64,000 nt of DNA from NCBI RefSeq assembly GCF_003298775.1, contig NZ_QNTQ01000010.1, forward strand, positions 124,001 to 188,000. The letters run 5' to 3'. Position 1 is the first letter of the stretch. Each line of letters begins with the position of its first letter. The position numbers and the translations under genes are program-made. This DNA comes from Rhodosalinus halophilus (GTDB lineage: Bacteria; Pseudomonadota; Alphaproteobacteria; Rhodobacterales; Rhodobacteraceae). Positions 54,060-63,784 of this stretch are shown here, one piece after another. Under the pieces are notes generated by a model. That model saw only the letters and a list, made by a program, of their open reading frames with translations, was not told where the DNA came from and did not search any database.

Positions 54060-54497
54060 TCACGACAGCAGCCGCGCCGCGAAGGCGCGGTCGCCCGGGT
54101 TGGCGAGCGCCTCCGGCGCGTCGCCCGCATCGACCCAGACTGCGGTGTGCCCCGGCTCTGACGGCGGGCCGAGATGGCGAATGGGCCGGGCCACGTAGAT
54201 CGTGCACAGCTTTTCGGCGTGTATGCCGTATTCCGGCATCCAGGTGAAACGCCGGAAGGCACCGACCCGGCGAGGCGCGGCGATGGTCCAGCCCGTTTCC
54301 TCCCGCACCTCGCGGTAGAGCGCGGCGAGCGGCGATTCGCCGGGATCGATCCCCCCGCCCGGCAGCTGGATTTCCGGCGTCGGCTCTGCCTGATGCGTCA
54401 GCAGCACCCGCCCGTCGCGCGGCAGGACGGCATAGACGCCGGGCCGCAGCACATAGCGGCGGTCACGCTCGGGCGGTGCGTCATAGCGCGGGATCAT
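54060..54497 (-). CDS. NUDIX hydrolase
   Basis: 145 residues. Nudix box 'GGGIDPGESPLAALYREVRE' continuing 'ETGW' (G-x5-E-x7-R-E-x2-E-E). Substrate unknown. AAGGAG about ten bases before the ATG at 54497 sets the start; the open frame continues to 54656 with unrelated residues. Diverges from hslO. Confidence 0.88.
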   Translation of the reverse strand: MIPRYDAPPERDRRYVLRPGVYAVLPRDGRVLLTHQAEPTPEIQLPGGGIDPGESPLAALYREVREETGWTIAAPRRVGAFRRFTWMPEYGIHAEKLCTIYVARPIRHLGPPSEPGHTAVWVDAGDAPEALANPGDRAFAARLLS

Positions 54498-54576
54498 GGG
54501 ATGGCGCTCCTTGGGCTCGGCGCTTGTGGCCCCTATATCTGCGCGGTATGCCAATCCCCCACGCGCGAGGAAAGCC

Positions 54577-55572
54577 ATGACCTTAGGCACCCGAATCGCC
54601 TGGGACGACACGGTGTTGCCGTTCCAGCTCGACAAGTCGGACACACGCGGGCGCATCGTCCGGCTCGACGGCGTGCTGGACGGGGTGTTGCGCCAGCATG
54701 ACTACCCGCCTCAGGTCGAGGCGCTGGTCGCTGAGATGGCGCTTCTGACGGCGCTGATCGGGCAGTCGATCAAGCTGCGCTGGAAATTGTCGTTGCAGGT
54801 GCAGACCGACGGGCCGGTGCGCATGATCGCGACCGATTTCTATGGACCGAACGAAGAGGGGCAGGCGGCCTGGATCCGGGCCTATGCCAACTTCGACCGC
54901 GAGCGGCTGACCGACGAGGACGCGTTTTCCCAGCTGGGCAACGGCTACTTCGGCTTCCTGATCGACCAGGGAAAGGGCATGGCCCCCTATCAGGGCATCA
55001 CCCCGCTCACCGGCGGGTCGCTCCGCGCCTCGGCCGAGACCTATTTCGCGCAATCCGAGCAACTGCCGACGCGCTTCGCGCTGAGTTTCGGCCGTTCCGC
55101 CGAGCCGGGCGTGCCCGAGCACTGGCGCGCCGGGGGAATCATGCTGCAGCATCTGCCCAAGGTGAGCCCGCACGCGAGCGGCGGCGGCTCCGGCGAGGGC
55201 GGTCTGCTCGAGCCGCAGGACTTCCTCTCGGGCGACGACCGCGAGAACTGGAACCGGGTGAACCTTCTGCTCGACACGGTGGGAGACATGGAACTCATCG
55301 GGCCGGCGCTGCCGCTCACCGATCTGCTGGTACGCCTCTTCCACGAGGAGCAGCCGCGCGTCTTCGACACGCAGCCCGTGCGCTTCGGCTGCACCTGCTC
55401 GGAAGATCGGGTGCGGCAGGCGCTGTCGATCTACTCGGCCGAAGAGATCGAGACGATGGTTACCGAAGAGGGCATCGTGACCGCCGATTGCCAGTTCTGC
55501 GGCGCGCACTACGAGATGGATCCCGGAACGCTGGGGTTCGAGGCGACGGATAGTGATGGCTCGGGCCACTGA
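54577..55572 (+). CDS. hslO: redox-regulated chaperone Hsp33
   Basis: 331 residues. N-terminal Hsp33 domain ('LPFQLDKSDTRGRIVRLDGV', 'GQSIKLRWKLSLQVQTDGPV') and C-terminal zinc switch with 'FGCTCSEDRV' (Cys-x-Cys) and 'CQFCGAHYEM' (Cys-x2-Cys). Activated by oxidation to hold unfolding proteins. GAGGAAAG precedes the ATG. Overlaps the next gene by about 20 bases. Confidence 0.96.
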   Translation: MTLGTRIAWDDTVLPFQLDKSDTRGRIVRLDGVLDGVLRQHDYPPQVEALVAEMALLTALIGQSIKLRWKLSLQVQTDGPVRMIATDFYGPNEEGQAAWIRAYANFDRERLTDEDAFSQLGNGYFGFLIDQGKGMAPYQGITPLTGGSLRASAETYFAQSEQLPTRFALSFGRSAEPGVPEHWRAGGIMLQHLPKVSPHASGGGSGEGGLLEPQDFLSGDDRENWNRVNLLLDTVGDMELIGPALPLTDLLVRLFHEEQPRVFDTQPVRFGCTCSEDRVRQALSIYSAEEIETMVTEEGIVTADCQFCGAHYEMDPGTLGFEATDSDGSGH

Positions 55573-56158
55573 GCCTTGGGCGGCGCTGGCTGCCGCGCTC
55601 ACGCGGTCGGCGCCAGCGTCCTCGGATTTCGATCTCTCGCCGGAGGCGGCGCCGCCGAACCGCCGGCTCCGGCCCGCCGGGGTTTTGATGGCGGTCGAGG
55701 ACCGGCCTGACGGCGCGCGAATCTACCTCACCAAGCGATCTCCGGCGCTCAAGCATCACCCCGGCCAGATCGCCTTTCCCGGCGGCAAGCAGGATGCCGG
55801 CGACCCCGATCCCGTCGCCGCCGCCCTGCGCGAGGCGGAAGAGGAAATCGGTCTGTCACGCGCAGGCGTCGAGGTACTCGGCACCCTGCCGCCGCATGAG
55901 ACCGTCACGGGATTCTCGGTCACCCCGGTGCTGGCGCGCGTCGCCGCGCCCTTCGAGCCCGTCCCCGAGCCTGGCGAGGTGGCAGAGATCTTCGCCGTGC
56001 CGTTCGGCCATCTTGCGGATCCAGGCAACTACACCGTTCAGGCACGGCGCTGGCGTGGGCAGATGCGTCACTATTACACCGTGCCCTGGGGGCCCTATTA
56101 CATCTGGGGGGCGACCGCGCGGATCCTGCGCGGGCTGGCGGAGCGGCTCGCGTCATGA
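55553..56158 (+). CDS. NUDIX CoA pyrophosphatase
   Basis: 201 residues. 'LRPAGVLMAVEDRPDG', 'LTKRSPALKHHPGQIAFPGG' (the upstream UPF0035 motif of CoA-type nudix enzymes) and nudix box 'FPGGKQDAGDPDPVAAALRE' followed by 'AEEEIGL'. Likely cleaves CoA or its derivatives. GTG at 55553 or ATG at 55556 may start it; GAGG lies nine bases before the GTG. Overlaps hslO at its start and cca at its end (ATGA). Confidence 0.85.
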   Translation: MMARATEPWAALAAALTRSAPASSDFDLSPEAAPPNRRLRPAGVLMAVEDRPDGARIYLTKRSPALKHHPGQIAFPGGKQDAGDPDPVAAALREAEEEIGLSRAGVEVLGTLPPHETVTGFSVTPVLARVAAPFEPVPEPGEVAEIFAVPFGHLADPGNYTVQARRWRGQMRHYYTVPWGPYYIWGATARILRGLAERLAS

Positions 56159-57327
56159 AGGTGTCGGGCGACTGGATCGAGCGACCCGAAACGCAGCGCG
56201 TCTGCCGTCTGCTGACGGCGGGGCGGCATCGTGCGCTCTTCGTGGGGGGGTGCGTGCGCAACGCCCTTCTCGGCGCGCCGGTGACAGACATCGACATCGC
56301 CACCGACGCGCGGCCCGAGCGCGTGCTCGAACTGGCCGAAGCGGAGGGGCTGAAGGCGGTGGCCACCGGTGCGGACCACGGCACCGTCACCGTCGTCGCC
56401 GGCGGGCATCCGCACGAGATCACGACCTTCCGCCGGGACGTCGAGACCTTCGGGCGGCACGCCGTCGTCGCCTTCTCCGACGACATCCGGGAAGACGCGG
56501 CGCGGCGCGACTTCACGATGAACGCGCTCTACGCCCTGCCGGATGGCACCGTCGTCGATCCGCTGGGGGTGGGGCTCACCGATCTCGAGGCGCGGCACGT
56601 CCGCTTCGTCGGCGACGCCGAGACGAGAATACGAGAGGACTATCTGCGAATCCTCCGCTTCTTCCGGTTTACAGCCTGGTATGGCGACCCGGATGCCGGC
56701 TTCGACCCGGCGGCGCTGGCCGCGATCGCCGAGACGGTCGAGGGGCTGGCCGAGCTGTCGGCAGAGCGCGTCGGCGCGGAACTCAAGAAACTGCTCGCGG
56801 CGCCCGACCCGGTGAACGCGGTCGCGGTCATGGCCCGCACCGGCGCCCTGTCCCAGGTTCTGCCGGGAGCCACGCCGCTGCTGCTTGGCCCGCTGGTCCA
56901 CGCGGAGGAGACGGCCGGCGTGCCGCCCGATCCGGTCCGGCGGCTTGCCGCACTGGGCGCGGGCGAGGCGGAGGGCCGGGCGCTGCGGCTCTCGAAGCGC
57001 GAGATGCGGCAGCTGTCGCTGTTGCAGAGCCTGATGGGCAGCCGGTCCGATCCCGCGGAACTGGGCTATCGCCACGGGGCGGAGACGGCGCGCGACGCGC
57101 TGCTGCTGCAGGCGGCCGCACGGGGCGCGCCCCTGCCCGAGGGGGCGCTTGAGGAGGCGCGCACGGCGGCCACACAGCGCTTTCCCGTGACCGCGCGCGA
57201 TTTGATGCCGGCCTACGAGGGGCCGGCGCTGGGCGACAAGCTTGCGGAGCTCGAGCGGCGCTGGATCGCCTCGGGCTTTCGGCTGACGCGCGAGGAATTG
57301 CTGGCGGAGGCCACTCATCGCCCCTGA
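56155..57327 (+). CDS. cca: CCA tRNA nucleotidyltransferase
   Basis: 390 residues. Poly(A) polymerase/CCA class II head: 'FVGGCVRNALLGAPVTDIDI' with the metal-binding Asp-x-Asp, 'DHGTVTVV', 'RRDFTMNALYA', and 'IREDYLRILRFFRF'. Adds or repairs the 3' CCA of tRNA. Absence of any CCA-less clue makes CCA-adding more likely than poly(A) polymerase, but the two are hard to tell apart. Start overlaps the previous stop. Confidence 0.92.
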   Translation: MKVSGDWIERPETQRVCRLLTAGRHRALFVGGCVRNALLGAPVTDIDIATDARPERVLELAEAEGLKAVATGADHGTVTVVAGGHPHEITTFRRDVETFGRHAVVAFSDDIREDAARRDFTMNALYALPDGTVVDPLGVGLTDLEARHVRFVGDAETRIREDYLRILRFFRFTAWYGDPDAGFDPAALAAIAETVEGLAELSAERVGAELKKLLAAPDPVNAVAVMARTGALSQVLPGATPLLLGPLVHAEETAGVPPDPVRRLAALGAGEAEGRALRLSKREMRQLSLLQSLMGSRSDPAELGYRHGAETARDALLLQAAARGAPLPEGALEEARTAATQRFPVTARDLMPAYEGPALGDKLAELERRWIASGFRLTREELLAEATHRP

Positions 57328-57439
57328 CGGGGCTCTTCGCGAAGAGGGACCGAAGGGACCGATGAGCGCACCGGCGTGGGTGGCCTTTTCGCGCCGCATC
57401 CCGCAGAGTCGCCGGCACTCCGCCAGAGGATTCTCCCGC

Positions 57440-59278
57440 GTGTTCCGGTTCTTCGAAAACCTGGTCGATCCCTATTGCGCCTATCCGCAGGACGACCGGC
57501 CGCCGCAGCGCCTGCTTCCCTTCATGCTGGGCTACGCCCGGCCGTTCCGGCGCGTGCTGATCCTCGCTGCGCTACTGTCGGTCGCCGTCGCCGCCATCGA
57601 GGTCGGCCTCATCTGGGTGATGGGCTGGGTGGTGGACGTGCTGGCGGGCGATCCGGCCCAGGTCTGGGCCGATCACGGCTGGCAGCTCATCGGCCTCGCC
57701 GTCTTCATCCTCGTCCTGCGCCCGGCCATTCAGGGGCTGGACGTGCTGATTCTCAACAACGCGATCATGCCGAACTTCGGGACGCTGATCCGCTGGCGCG
57801 CGCATTCCCAGGTGATGCGCCAGTCGGTGGGCTGGTTCGAGAACGACTTCGCCGGCCGCATCGCCAACCGCATCATGCAGACGCCGCCCGCTGCGGGCGA
57901 GGCGGTGTTTCAGGTCTTCGACGCGATCACCTTCGCGCTCGCCTATCTCGTGGGCGCTGCGATCCTGCTCGGCGGCGCCGATCCGAGGCTCATGCTGCCG
58001 CTCGTTCTCTGGTTCGCGCTCTACGCGGCGCTCATGGTCTGGACCGTCCGTCGCGTAGGCCCCGCAAGCAAGGCCGCCTCCGACGCGCGCAGCCAGGTGA
58101 CGGGCCGCGTGGTGGACAGCTACACCAACATCCACTCCGTCAAGATGTTCGCCCACCACGACCGCGAACTCGACTACGCCCGCGAGGCGATCGAGAACGC
58201 GCGCCGCACCTTCGCGGCCGAAATGCGGCTCTACACCATCATGGACGTAGCCCTCGTCGTGCTGAACGGACTGCTCATCGTGGGTGTCGTGGGCTGGGCG
58301 ATCACGCTCTGGATGCAGGGGACGGCCAGCGTGGGCGCGGTCGCGGCGGCGACGGCGCTGACGCTGCGTCTCAACGCCATGACCGGCTGGATCATGTGGG
58401 CGCTGACCACGTTCTTCCGGCAGCTTGGAGTCGTGGCCGAGGGCATGGAGACCATCGCGCAGCCGATCACGCTGACGGACGCGCCCGACGCGCAGCCACT
58501 CGAGCTGGGCGACGGCACGATCCGGATCGAGGGGCTGACGCACCACTACGGGCGCGGGCAGGGGGGTCTGGACGGCATCGACCTGACCATCCACCCAGGC
58601 GAGAAGGTGGGGCTCATCGGCCGCTCGGGCGCCGGCAAATCGACGCTCGTGAAGCTGCTTCTGCGGTTTTACGACATTGAAGGCGGGCGCATCACGATCG
58701 GCCATCAGGACATCAGCAAGGTCACACAGGAGAGTCTCCGCCGCCACATCGGCATGGTGCAGCAGGACAGCGCGCTCCTGCATCGCTCGGTGCGCGAGAA
58801 CATCCTCTACGGCCGGCCCGAGGCGAGCGAAGCCGAGATGATCGAGGCGGCGAAACGGGCCGAGGCGCACGACTTCATCCTCGATCTGGAGGATTCGGAA
58901 GGCCGGCGCGGCTACGACGCGCAGGTGGGCGAACGTGGCGTGAAGCTCTCCGGCGGGCAGCGGCAGCGCATCGCGCTCGCCCGGGTGATCCTGAAGGACG
59001 CGCCGATCCTCGTGCTCGACGAGGCGACGAGCGCGCTCGACTCGGAAGTCGAGGCGGCGATCCAGTCCACGCTCTACGGCATGATGGAGGGCAAGACGGT
59101 GATCGCCATCGCGCATCGGCTCTCCACCATCGCACATCTCGACCGCATCCTCGTGATGGACAAGGGCCGCATCGTCGAGGACGGCCCGCACGACGTGCTT
59201 CTGGCGAAGGGCGGGCTATATGCCGGCTTCTGGGAGCGGCAATCCGGCGGCTTCCTGAACCCGGAGGCGGCAGAATGA
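57440..59278 (+). CDS. ABC transporter, fused membrane and ATPase domains (1)
   Basis: 612 residues. A six-helix type I exporter membrane domain (about 30-330) is followed by an ATPase with Walker A 'GRSGAGKST' (394-402), Q-loop 'MVQQDSALLH', signature 'KLSGGQRQRIALARV' (about 502) and Walker B 'ILVLDEATSALD'. Start GTG at 57440 gives the family N-terminus 'FRFFENLVDPY'; the frame is open back to 57362. Its stop overlaps the start of the second transporter gene, so the pair is likely a heterodimer. Substrate unknown. Confidence 0.9.
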   Translation: MFRFFENLVDPYCAYPQDDRPPQRLLPFMLGYARPFRRVLILAALLSVAVAAIEVGLIWVMGWVVDVLAGDPAQVWADHGWQLIGLAVFILVLRPAIQGLDVLILNNAIMPNFGTLIRWRAHSQVMRQSVGWFENDFAGRIANRIMQTPPAAGEAVFQVFDAITFALAYLVGAAILLGGADPRLMLPLVLWFALYAALMVWTVRRVGPASKAASDARSQVTGRVVDSYTNIHSVKMFAHHDRELDYAREAIENARRTFAAEMRLYTIMDVALVVLNGLLIVGVVGWAITLWMQGTASVGAVAAATALTLRLNAMTGWIMWALTTFFRQLGVVAEGMETIAQPITLTDAPDAQPLELGDGTIRIEGLTHHYGRGQGGLDGIDLTIHPGEKVGLIGRSGAGKSTLVKLLLRFYDIEGGRITIGHQDISKVTQESLRRHIGMVQQDSALLHRSVRENILYGRPEASEAEMIEAAKRAEAHDFILDLEDSEGRRGYDAQVGERGVKLSGGQRQRIALARVILKDAPILVLDEATSALDSEVEAAIQSTLYGMMEGKTVIAIAHRLSTIAHLDRILVMDKGRIVEDGPHDVLLAKGGLYAGFWERQSGGFLNPEAAE

Positions 59279-61116
59279 GAGCGACGCTCGGCCATATGCT
59301 CGACGCCTTCCGCCCCGCCGAGGGACCGCCGCCGCAGACGCTGGCGCGGTTCTTCGGCTGGTGCCTGTCGGGGGCCTGGCCGGCGCTTGCGCTCGCGGCC
59401 TTCCTCTCGGCGCTCGCGGGCGGGATGGAGGCGGGCACCGCCTGGGTTCTTGGCCTCGTGATCGACGTGGCGCAGGCCGAGGGGCGGGCCGGGCTCTTCG
59501 AGCCGGGCAATCTTGCGTTGCTCGTGGGCGCCGTCGTGTTCTTCGTCGTGGCGCGGCCGATCCTTTTCGGCCTCTCGGCCGCGGCCAATTCGATGATCGT
59601 GCAGCCCAACATGATGCCGCTCGTTCTGTCCCGCCTGCATCGCTGGGGCCTCGGGCAGGCCGTCACGTTTTTCGACAACGATTTCGCCGGCCGCATCGCG
59701 CAGAAGCAGATGCAGACGGCCCGCGCGGTCACGGATGTGGCCGCCGAGGTCATCAACGTGGTGGCCTTCGCGCTGGCCTCGCTCCTGGGTGCCGTGATCC
59801 TGCTGGGCTCCATCGATCCGTGGAACGCGGCGATCTTCGCGGTCTGGCTGGTGGGCTACTTCGCGCTGATCCGGTTCTTCCTGCCGCGGGTGCGCGCGCG
59901 CTCGGGCGCGCGGGCGGCGGCCCGGGCCAATGTGACCGGGCAGGTCGTGGACACCATCACCAACATCAAGACGGTCAAGCTCTTCGCGCATGACGACCAC
60001 GAGGACCGCGCGGCGCTGAACGCCATGCAGAGCTACCGGGACCGTGCGCTGCACTTCGGCGTGCTCTCTGCCTGGTTCCGCCTGGCGCTGATGACCATCG
60101 CGGGTCTCCTGCCGGTGCTGATGGTCGGGGCCACGCTGATCTTCTGGCAGGCGGGCACGGCGACGGCGGGCGACATCGCCGCGGCCGGCGCGATCTCCAT
60201 CCGCATCGCGCAGATGACCGGCTGGGTCAGTTTCACGCTGATGGCGATCTACTCCAACGTGGGTGAGGTCGAGGACGGGATGAAGACCCTCACACCCCGC
60301 GAACGGCTGGAGGATGCGCCGGAGGCCGTGGCCCTCGAGGTGGCCGAGGGGCGGATCACCTTCGACCACGTCAGCTTCGCCTACGGGCGCGAGATCGGCG
60401 GGGTCGAGGACATCGCGCTGGACGTGAAACCGGGCGAGAAGCTGGGCGTCGTGGGGGCCAGCGGGGCCGGCAAATCCACGCTCGTCTCGATCCTGCTTCG
60501 GCTCTATGCACCCGAGAAGGGGCGTATCCTGATCGACGGGCAGGACCTGGCCGGCGTGACGCAGGAAAGCCTACGCCGGCAGATCGGGATGGTCACGCAG
60601 GAAACCGCGATGTTCAACCGCACCGCGCGGGAGAACATCCTCTATGGCCGGCCCGACGCCACGGAGGCAGAGATGATCGCGGCGGCGAAGAAGGCCGAGG
60701 CGCACGATTTCATCATGGAGATGGAGGATCACCGCGGAAACCGCGGCTACGACGCCTACCTCGGCGAGCGGGGCGTGAAGCTCTCGGGCGGGCAGCGCCA
60801 GCGCATCGCGCTCGCCCGCGCGATCCTGAAGGACGCGCCGATCCTCGTCCTCGACGAAGCGACCAGCGCGCTCGATTCGGAGGTCGAGGCCTCGATCCAG
60901 ACGGCGCTCGAGCGGGTGATGGAAGGCAAGACGGTGCTGGCCATCGCACACCGCCTCTCGACGCTTTCCGAGATGGACCGCATCGTGGTGCTGGACCGCG
61001 GCCGGATCGTGGAGCAGGGCACGCATGATTCACTGCTCGCACGCGGCGGGCTTTACGCCCGCTACTGGGAGCGGCAGTCAGGCGGCTTTCTGGGATCGCG
61101 CGAGGCGGCGGAGTAG
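59275..61116 (+). CDS. ABC transporter, fused membrane and ATPase domains (2)
   Basis: 613 residues with the same architecture as the gene before it: membrane domain in the first 330 residues, Walker A 'GASGAGKST' (394-402), Q-loop 'MVTQETAMFN', 'KLSGGQRQRIALARA' (about 502) and 'ILVLDEATSALDSE'. It shares clear similarity with the upstream protein throughout, consistent with gene duplication and a heterodimeric exporter. It begins four bases inside the first gene (ATGA). Confidence 0.9.
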   Translation: MRATLGHMLDAFRPAEGPPPQTLARFFGWCLSGAWPALALAAFLSALAGGMEAGTAWVLGLVIDVAQAEGRAGLFEPGNLALLVGAVVFFVVARPILFGLSAAANSMIVQPNMMPLVLSRLHRWGLGQAVTFFDNDFAGRIAQKQMQTARAVTDVAAEVINVVAFALASLLGAVILLGSIDPWNAAIFAVWLVGYFALIRFFLPRVRARSGARAAARANVTGQVVDTITNIKTVKLFAHDDHEDRAALNAMQSYRDRALHFGVLSAWFRLALMTIAGLLPVLMVGATLIFWQAGTATAGDIAAAGAISIRIAQMTGWVSFTLMAIYSNVGEVEDGMKTLTPRERLEDAPEAVALEVAEGRITFDHVSFAYGREIGGVEDIALDVKPGEKLGVVGASGAGKSTLVSILLRLYAPEKGRILIDGQDLAGVTQESLRRQIGMVTQETAMFNRTARENILYGRPDATEAEMIAAAKKAEAHDFIMEMEDHRGNRGYDAYLGERGVKLSGGQRQRIALARAILKDAPILVLDEATSALDSEVEASIQTALERVMEGKTVLAIAHRLSTLSEMDRIVVLDRGRIVEQGTHDSLLARGGLYARYWERQSGGFLGSREAAE

Positions 61117-61148
61117 CGCTCGCGCCCGTCCCGCGGTATTCGGGCGCC

Positions 61149-62387
61149 ATGCGACAGGTTCGGATCGAGCGGCTGGGCCACCTGGGCGACGGCCTGGGCG
61201 AAGGGGTGATCGTGCCGCGCGCGCTGCCGGGCGAGCTGGTGGAGGGAGAGGCGCGCGACGGGCGGCTCGAGGGGGTGCGAATCCTCGATCCCGCGCCGGA
61301 GCGGGTCGCGCCGCCCTGTCCCCATTTCCGGCGCTGCGGCGGCTGCGCAGTGCAGCATCTCCGCGACGACGCGGTGGCGGAGTGGAAGACCGGCATCGTG
61401 CGCCATGCGCTCGCCGCGCAGGGAATTCAGGCCGAGATAGAGATTGTTTCGACCTCGCCGCCTCTCTCGCGCCGCCGCGCGGTGCTGGCGGCGCGGCGGA
61501 CGAAGAAGGGCGCGTTGGCGGGGTACCATATGCGCGGCTCGGACGAGATCGTGGCGGTGCCGGAGTGCCGGGTTCTGCATCCTTCGTTGCTGGACGCGCT
61601 GCCGGTTGCCGAGGCGCTGGCAGAGGCCGGCGCCTCGCGCAAGGACTCGCTCGACGTGGCGGTGACGCTGACCGAAGCGGGGCTCGATGTGAGCGTATCG
61701 GGCGGCAAGCGGCTGGACGAGCGCTTGCGGACGCGGCTCGCGCAGCTCGCCGCGCGGCACGACCTTGCACGGCTGACCTGGAACGGTGAGCCGGTGGCGC
61801 AGGCGCGGCCGCCGGTGCTGCACTTCGGGCGCGCGGTGGTCAGCCCGCCACCGGGCGCCTTCCTGCAGCCGACGGCAGAGGGAGAGGCGGCGCTCGTCGC
61901 GCGCGTGCGCGCGCTCCTCGCTGGGGCAGGGCGGGTTGCCGACCTCTTCGCCGGCTGCGGCACCTTCGCGCTGCCGCTGGCCGAGACGGCGGAGGTGCAT
62001 GCGGTCGAGGGCGAGGCCGCCATGCTCGCCGCGCTCGACGCGGGCTGGCGACGCGCCCGGGGGCTCAAGCGCGTCACGACCGAGACGCGCGACCTCTTCC
62101 GCCGCCCGCTGGACCCCGCCGAGCTTGCCCGCTTCGACGCCGCGGTGATCGACCCGCCACGGCAGGGGGCTGCGGCGCAGGTCGCCGCGCTCGCCCAGGC
62201 CCGTGTGCCGCGAATCGCCCATGTGTCGTGCAACCCCGCCACTTTCGCGCGCGATACGGCGGCGCTCGTCGCGGCGGGCTACCGCATGGGGCCGATCACG
62301 GTGGTGGACCAGTTTCGCTGGTCGCCCCATGTGGAGCTTGTGGCGGGCCTCGCGCTGACCCATATGCCGGGCGGCGACAGGGAGTAG
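61149..62387 (+). CDS. rlmD: 23S rRNA (uracil-5-)-methyltransferase, RlmD/RumA family
   Basis: 412 residues. An N-terminal TRAM-like part, a [4Fe-4S] motif 'CPHFRRCGGCAVQH' with a fourth Cys in 'VPECRVL', and a C-terminal SAM domain with 'VADLFAGCGTFALPLAE', 'DPPRQGAAAQV' and the catalytic Cys in 'VSCNPATFARD'. The family methylates U1939 (RlmD) or related uracils; which site is modified cannot be told. It lies 32 bases after the ABC pair. Confidence 0.9.
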   Translation: MRQVRIERLGHLGDGLGEGVIVPRALPGELVEGEARDGRLEGVRILDPAPERVAPPCPHFRRCGGCAVQHLRDDAVAEWKTGIVRHALAAQGIQAEIEIVSTSPPLSRRRAVLAARRTKKGALAGYHMRGSDEIVAVPECRVLHPSLLDALPVAEALAEAGASRKDSLDVAVTLTEAGLDVSVSGGKRLDERLRTRLAQLAARHDLARLTWNGEPVAQARPPVLHFGRAVVSPPPGAFLQPTAEGEAALVARVRALLAGAGRVADLFAGCGTFALPLAETAEVHAVEGEAAMLAALDAGWRRARGLKRVTTETRDLFRRPLDPAELARFDAAVIDPPRQGAAAQVAALAQARVPRIAHVSCNPATFARDTAALVAAGYRMGPITVVDQFRWSPHVELVAGLALTHMPGGDRE

Positions 62388-62390
62388 GCC

Positions 62391-63197
62391 ATGGGGTTTC
62401 GGGACAGACTGGCGAAATGGCTGGCGCAGCCTTGGGTGACGAGCGGGATCATCGCCGTCATCGTCGTCAACGCCGTGGTTCTGGGGTTGGAGACCTCGGA
62501 CGAGGCGATGGCGCAGGCCGGGCCGCTGCTGATCGCCATCGACCGGGCCTGCCTCGCCATCTTCACGATCGAAATCGCGCTGAAGCTGGTGGCCCACGGC
62601 GGACGTTTCTTCCGCAGCGGCTGGAACGTCTTCGACTTTGTGATCGTCGGCATCGCGCTGGTGCCTGCCAGCGAGGGGCTGTCGGTGCTGCGTGCGCTGC
62701 GCATCCTCCGGGTGCTGCGCGTGATCTCGGTCGCGCCGCGCCTGCGCCGGGTGGTCGAAGGCTTCGTCCGCGCCATCCCCGGCATGGGCAGCGTCTTTCT
62801 GCTGATGGCGCTGGTGTTCTACATCGGCGCGGTGATGGCCACGAAGCTCTTCGGCGACGCCTTCCCCCAATGGTTCGGCACGCTGGGCGATTCGGCCTAC
62901 AGCCTCTTCCAGATCATGACGCTCGAGAGCTGGTCGATGGGCATCGTGCGTCCGGTCATGGAGGTCTATCCTTACGCCTGGGCCTTCTTCGTGCCTTTCA
63001 TTCTCGTGACGACCTTCGCCGTGGTGAACCTGCTCGTTGGTCTCATCGTGAACTCGATGCAGGACGCGCATCACGAGGAAGAGGGCGTGCGCACCGACGC
63101 CTATCGCGACGAGGTGCTCGAGCGGCTGGCGCGGATCGAGGCGCGCCTGGCCGACGGCGAGGCGGAAAGCGCGCAGGAACGGCGAAAGGGCGCCTGA
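62391..63197 (+). CDS. voltage-gated sodium channel of the NaChBac family
   Basis: 268 residues, a single six-helix ion-transport domain. S4 carries four Arg at three-residue spacing (101, 104, 107, 110: 'LRALRILRVLRV'). The pore loop has the selectivity filter 'TLESWSM' (177-183), the hallmark of bacterial sodium channels. The C-terminal stretch (about 225-265) is coiled coil, as needed for tetramers. It starts three bases after rlmD stops, so co-transcription is likely. In marine Alphaproteobacteria such channels are linked to motility and pH or Na homeostasis. Confidence 0.93.
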   Translation: MGFRDRLAKWLAQPWVTSGIIAVIVVNAVVLGLETSDEAMAQAGPLLIAIDRACLAIFTIEIALKLVAHGGRFFRSGWNVFDFVIVGIALVPASEGLSVLRALRILRVLRVISVAPRLRRVVEGFVRAIPGMGSVFLLMALVFYIGAVMATKLFGDAFPQWFGTLGDSAYSLFQIMTLESWSMGIVRPVMEVYPYAWAFFVPFILVTTFAVVNLLVGLIVNSMQDAHHEEEGVRTDAYRDEVLERLARIEARLADGEAESAQERRKGA

Positions 63198-63274
63198 GCC
63201 GCAGTTTGCGCTACGCCGGCGCCGCGTTCCGGTGTATGCTTCAACCATAACGATAACCCTTTCGAGGGACCGAG

Positions 63275-63772
63275 ATGGCAGGCTTTCTGAGGGTGATCCT
63301 CATCGTGGCGGTGGCCCTGGGGCTCTCCGCCTGTTCGGGCAAGTTCCGCACCTACAACGGACCGGAGGTGACCCGGATCCTCGTCTACAAGGGCGAGCGG
63401 CGGATGTATCTGCTGCATCACGACCGGATCCTGGAAGGCTACGACATCGGGCTGGGCTTCAACCCCGTGGGCCACAAGCAGCACGAGGGAGACGGGCGAA
63501 CGCCGGAGGGCCATTACTTCATCGACCGCCGCAACCCGAACAGCGAGTTCCACCTCTCGATCGGGATCTCCTATCCCGAACCGCACGAAGAGATGGCCGC
63601 GGCGGAGGCGGGCGTCGATCCGGGTGGCGACATCTTCATCCACGGCCGACCCTGGGAATACCGCAAGGGCGGGCGCGACTGGACGGCGGGCTGCATCGCG
63701 GTGACGAATCGTGAGATGGAAGAGATCTACGCGATGGTGCGCAACGGAACGCCGATCACGATCTATCCGTGA
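63275..63772 (+). CDS. L,D-transpeptidase (YkuD) lipoprotein
   Basis: 165 residues. Lipoprotein signal with 'LSAC' (Cys20), then a YkuD domain with active-site 'FIHGRPW' (His123) and 'DWTAGCIAVTNREM' (Cys140). Such enzymes form 3-3 cross-links or attach lipoproteins to peptidoglycan; the short length argues for a single-domain wall enzyme. It stands alone after the channel gene. Confidence 0.9.
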   Translation: MAGFLRVILIVAVALGLSACSGKFRTYNGPEVTRILVYKGERRMYLLHHDRILEGYDIGLGFNPVGHKQHEGDGRTPEGHYFIDRRNPNSEFHLSIGISYPEPHEEMAAAEAGVDPGGDIFIHGRPWEYRKGGRDWTAGCIAVTNREMEEIYAMVRNGTPITIYP

Positions 63773-63784
63773 CCCGGCGCGAGG

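Noticed and set aside
57333-57346. CTCTTCGCGAAGAG palindrome after cca as a terminator
   Set aside because: Fourteen-base perfect palindrome but no T-run on either side and too little loop; not supported as a terminator.
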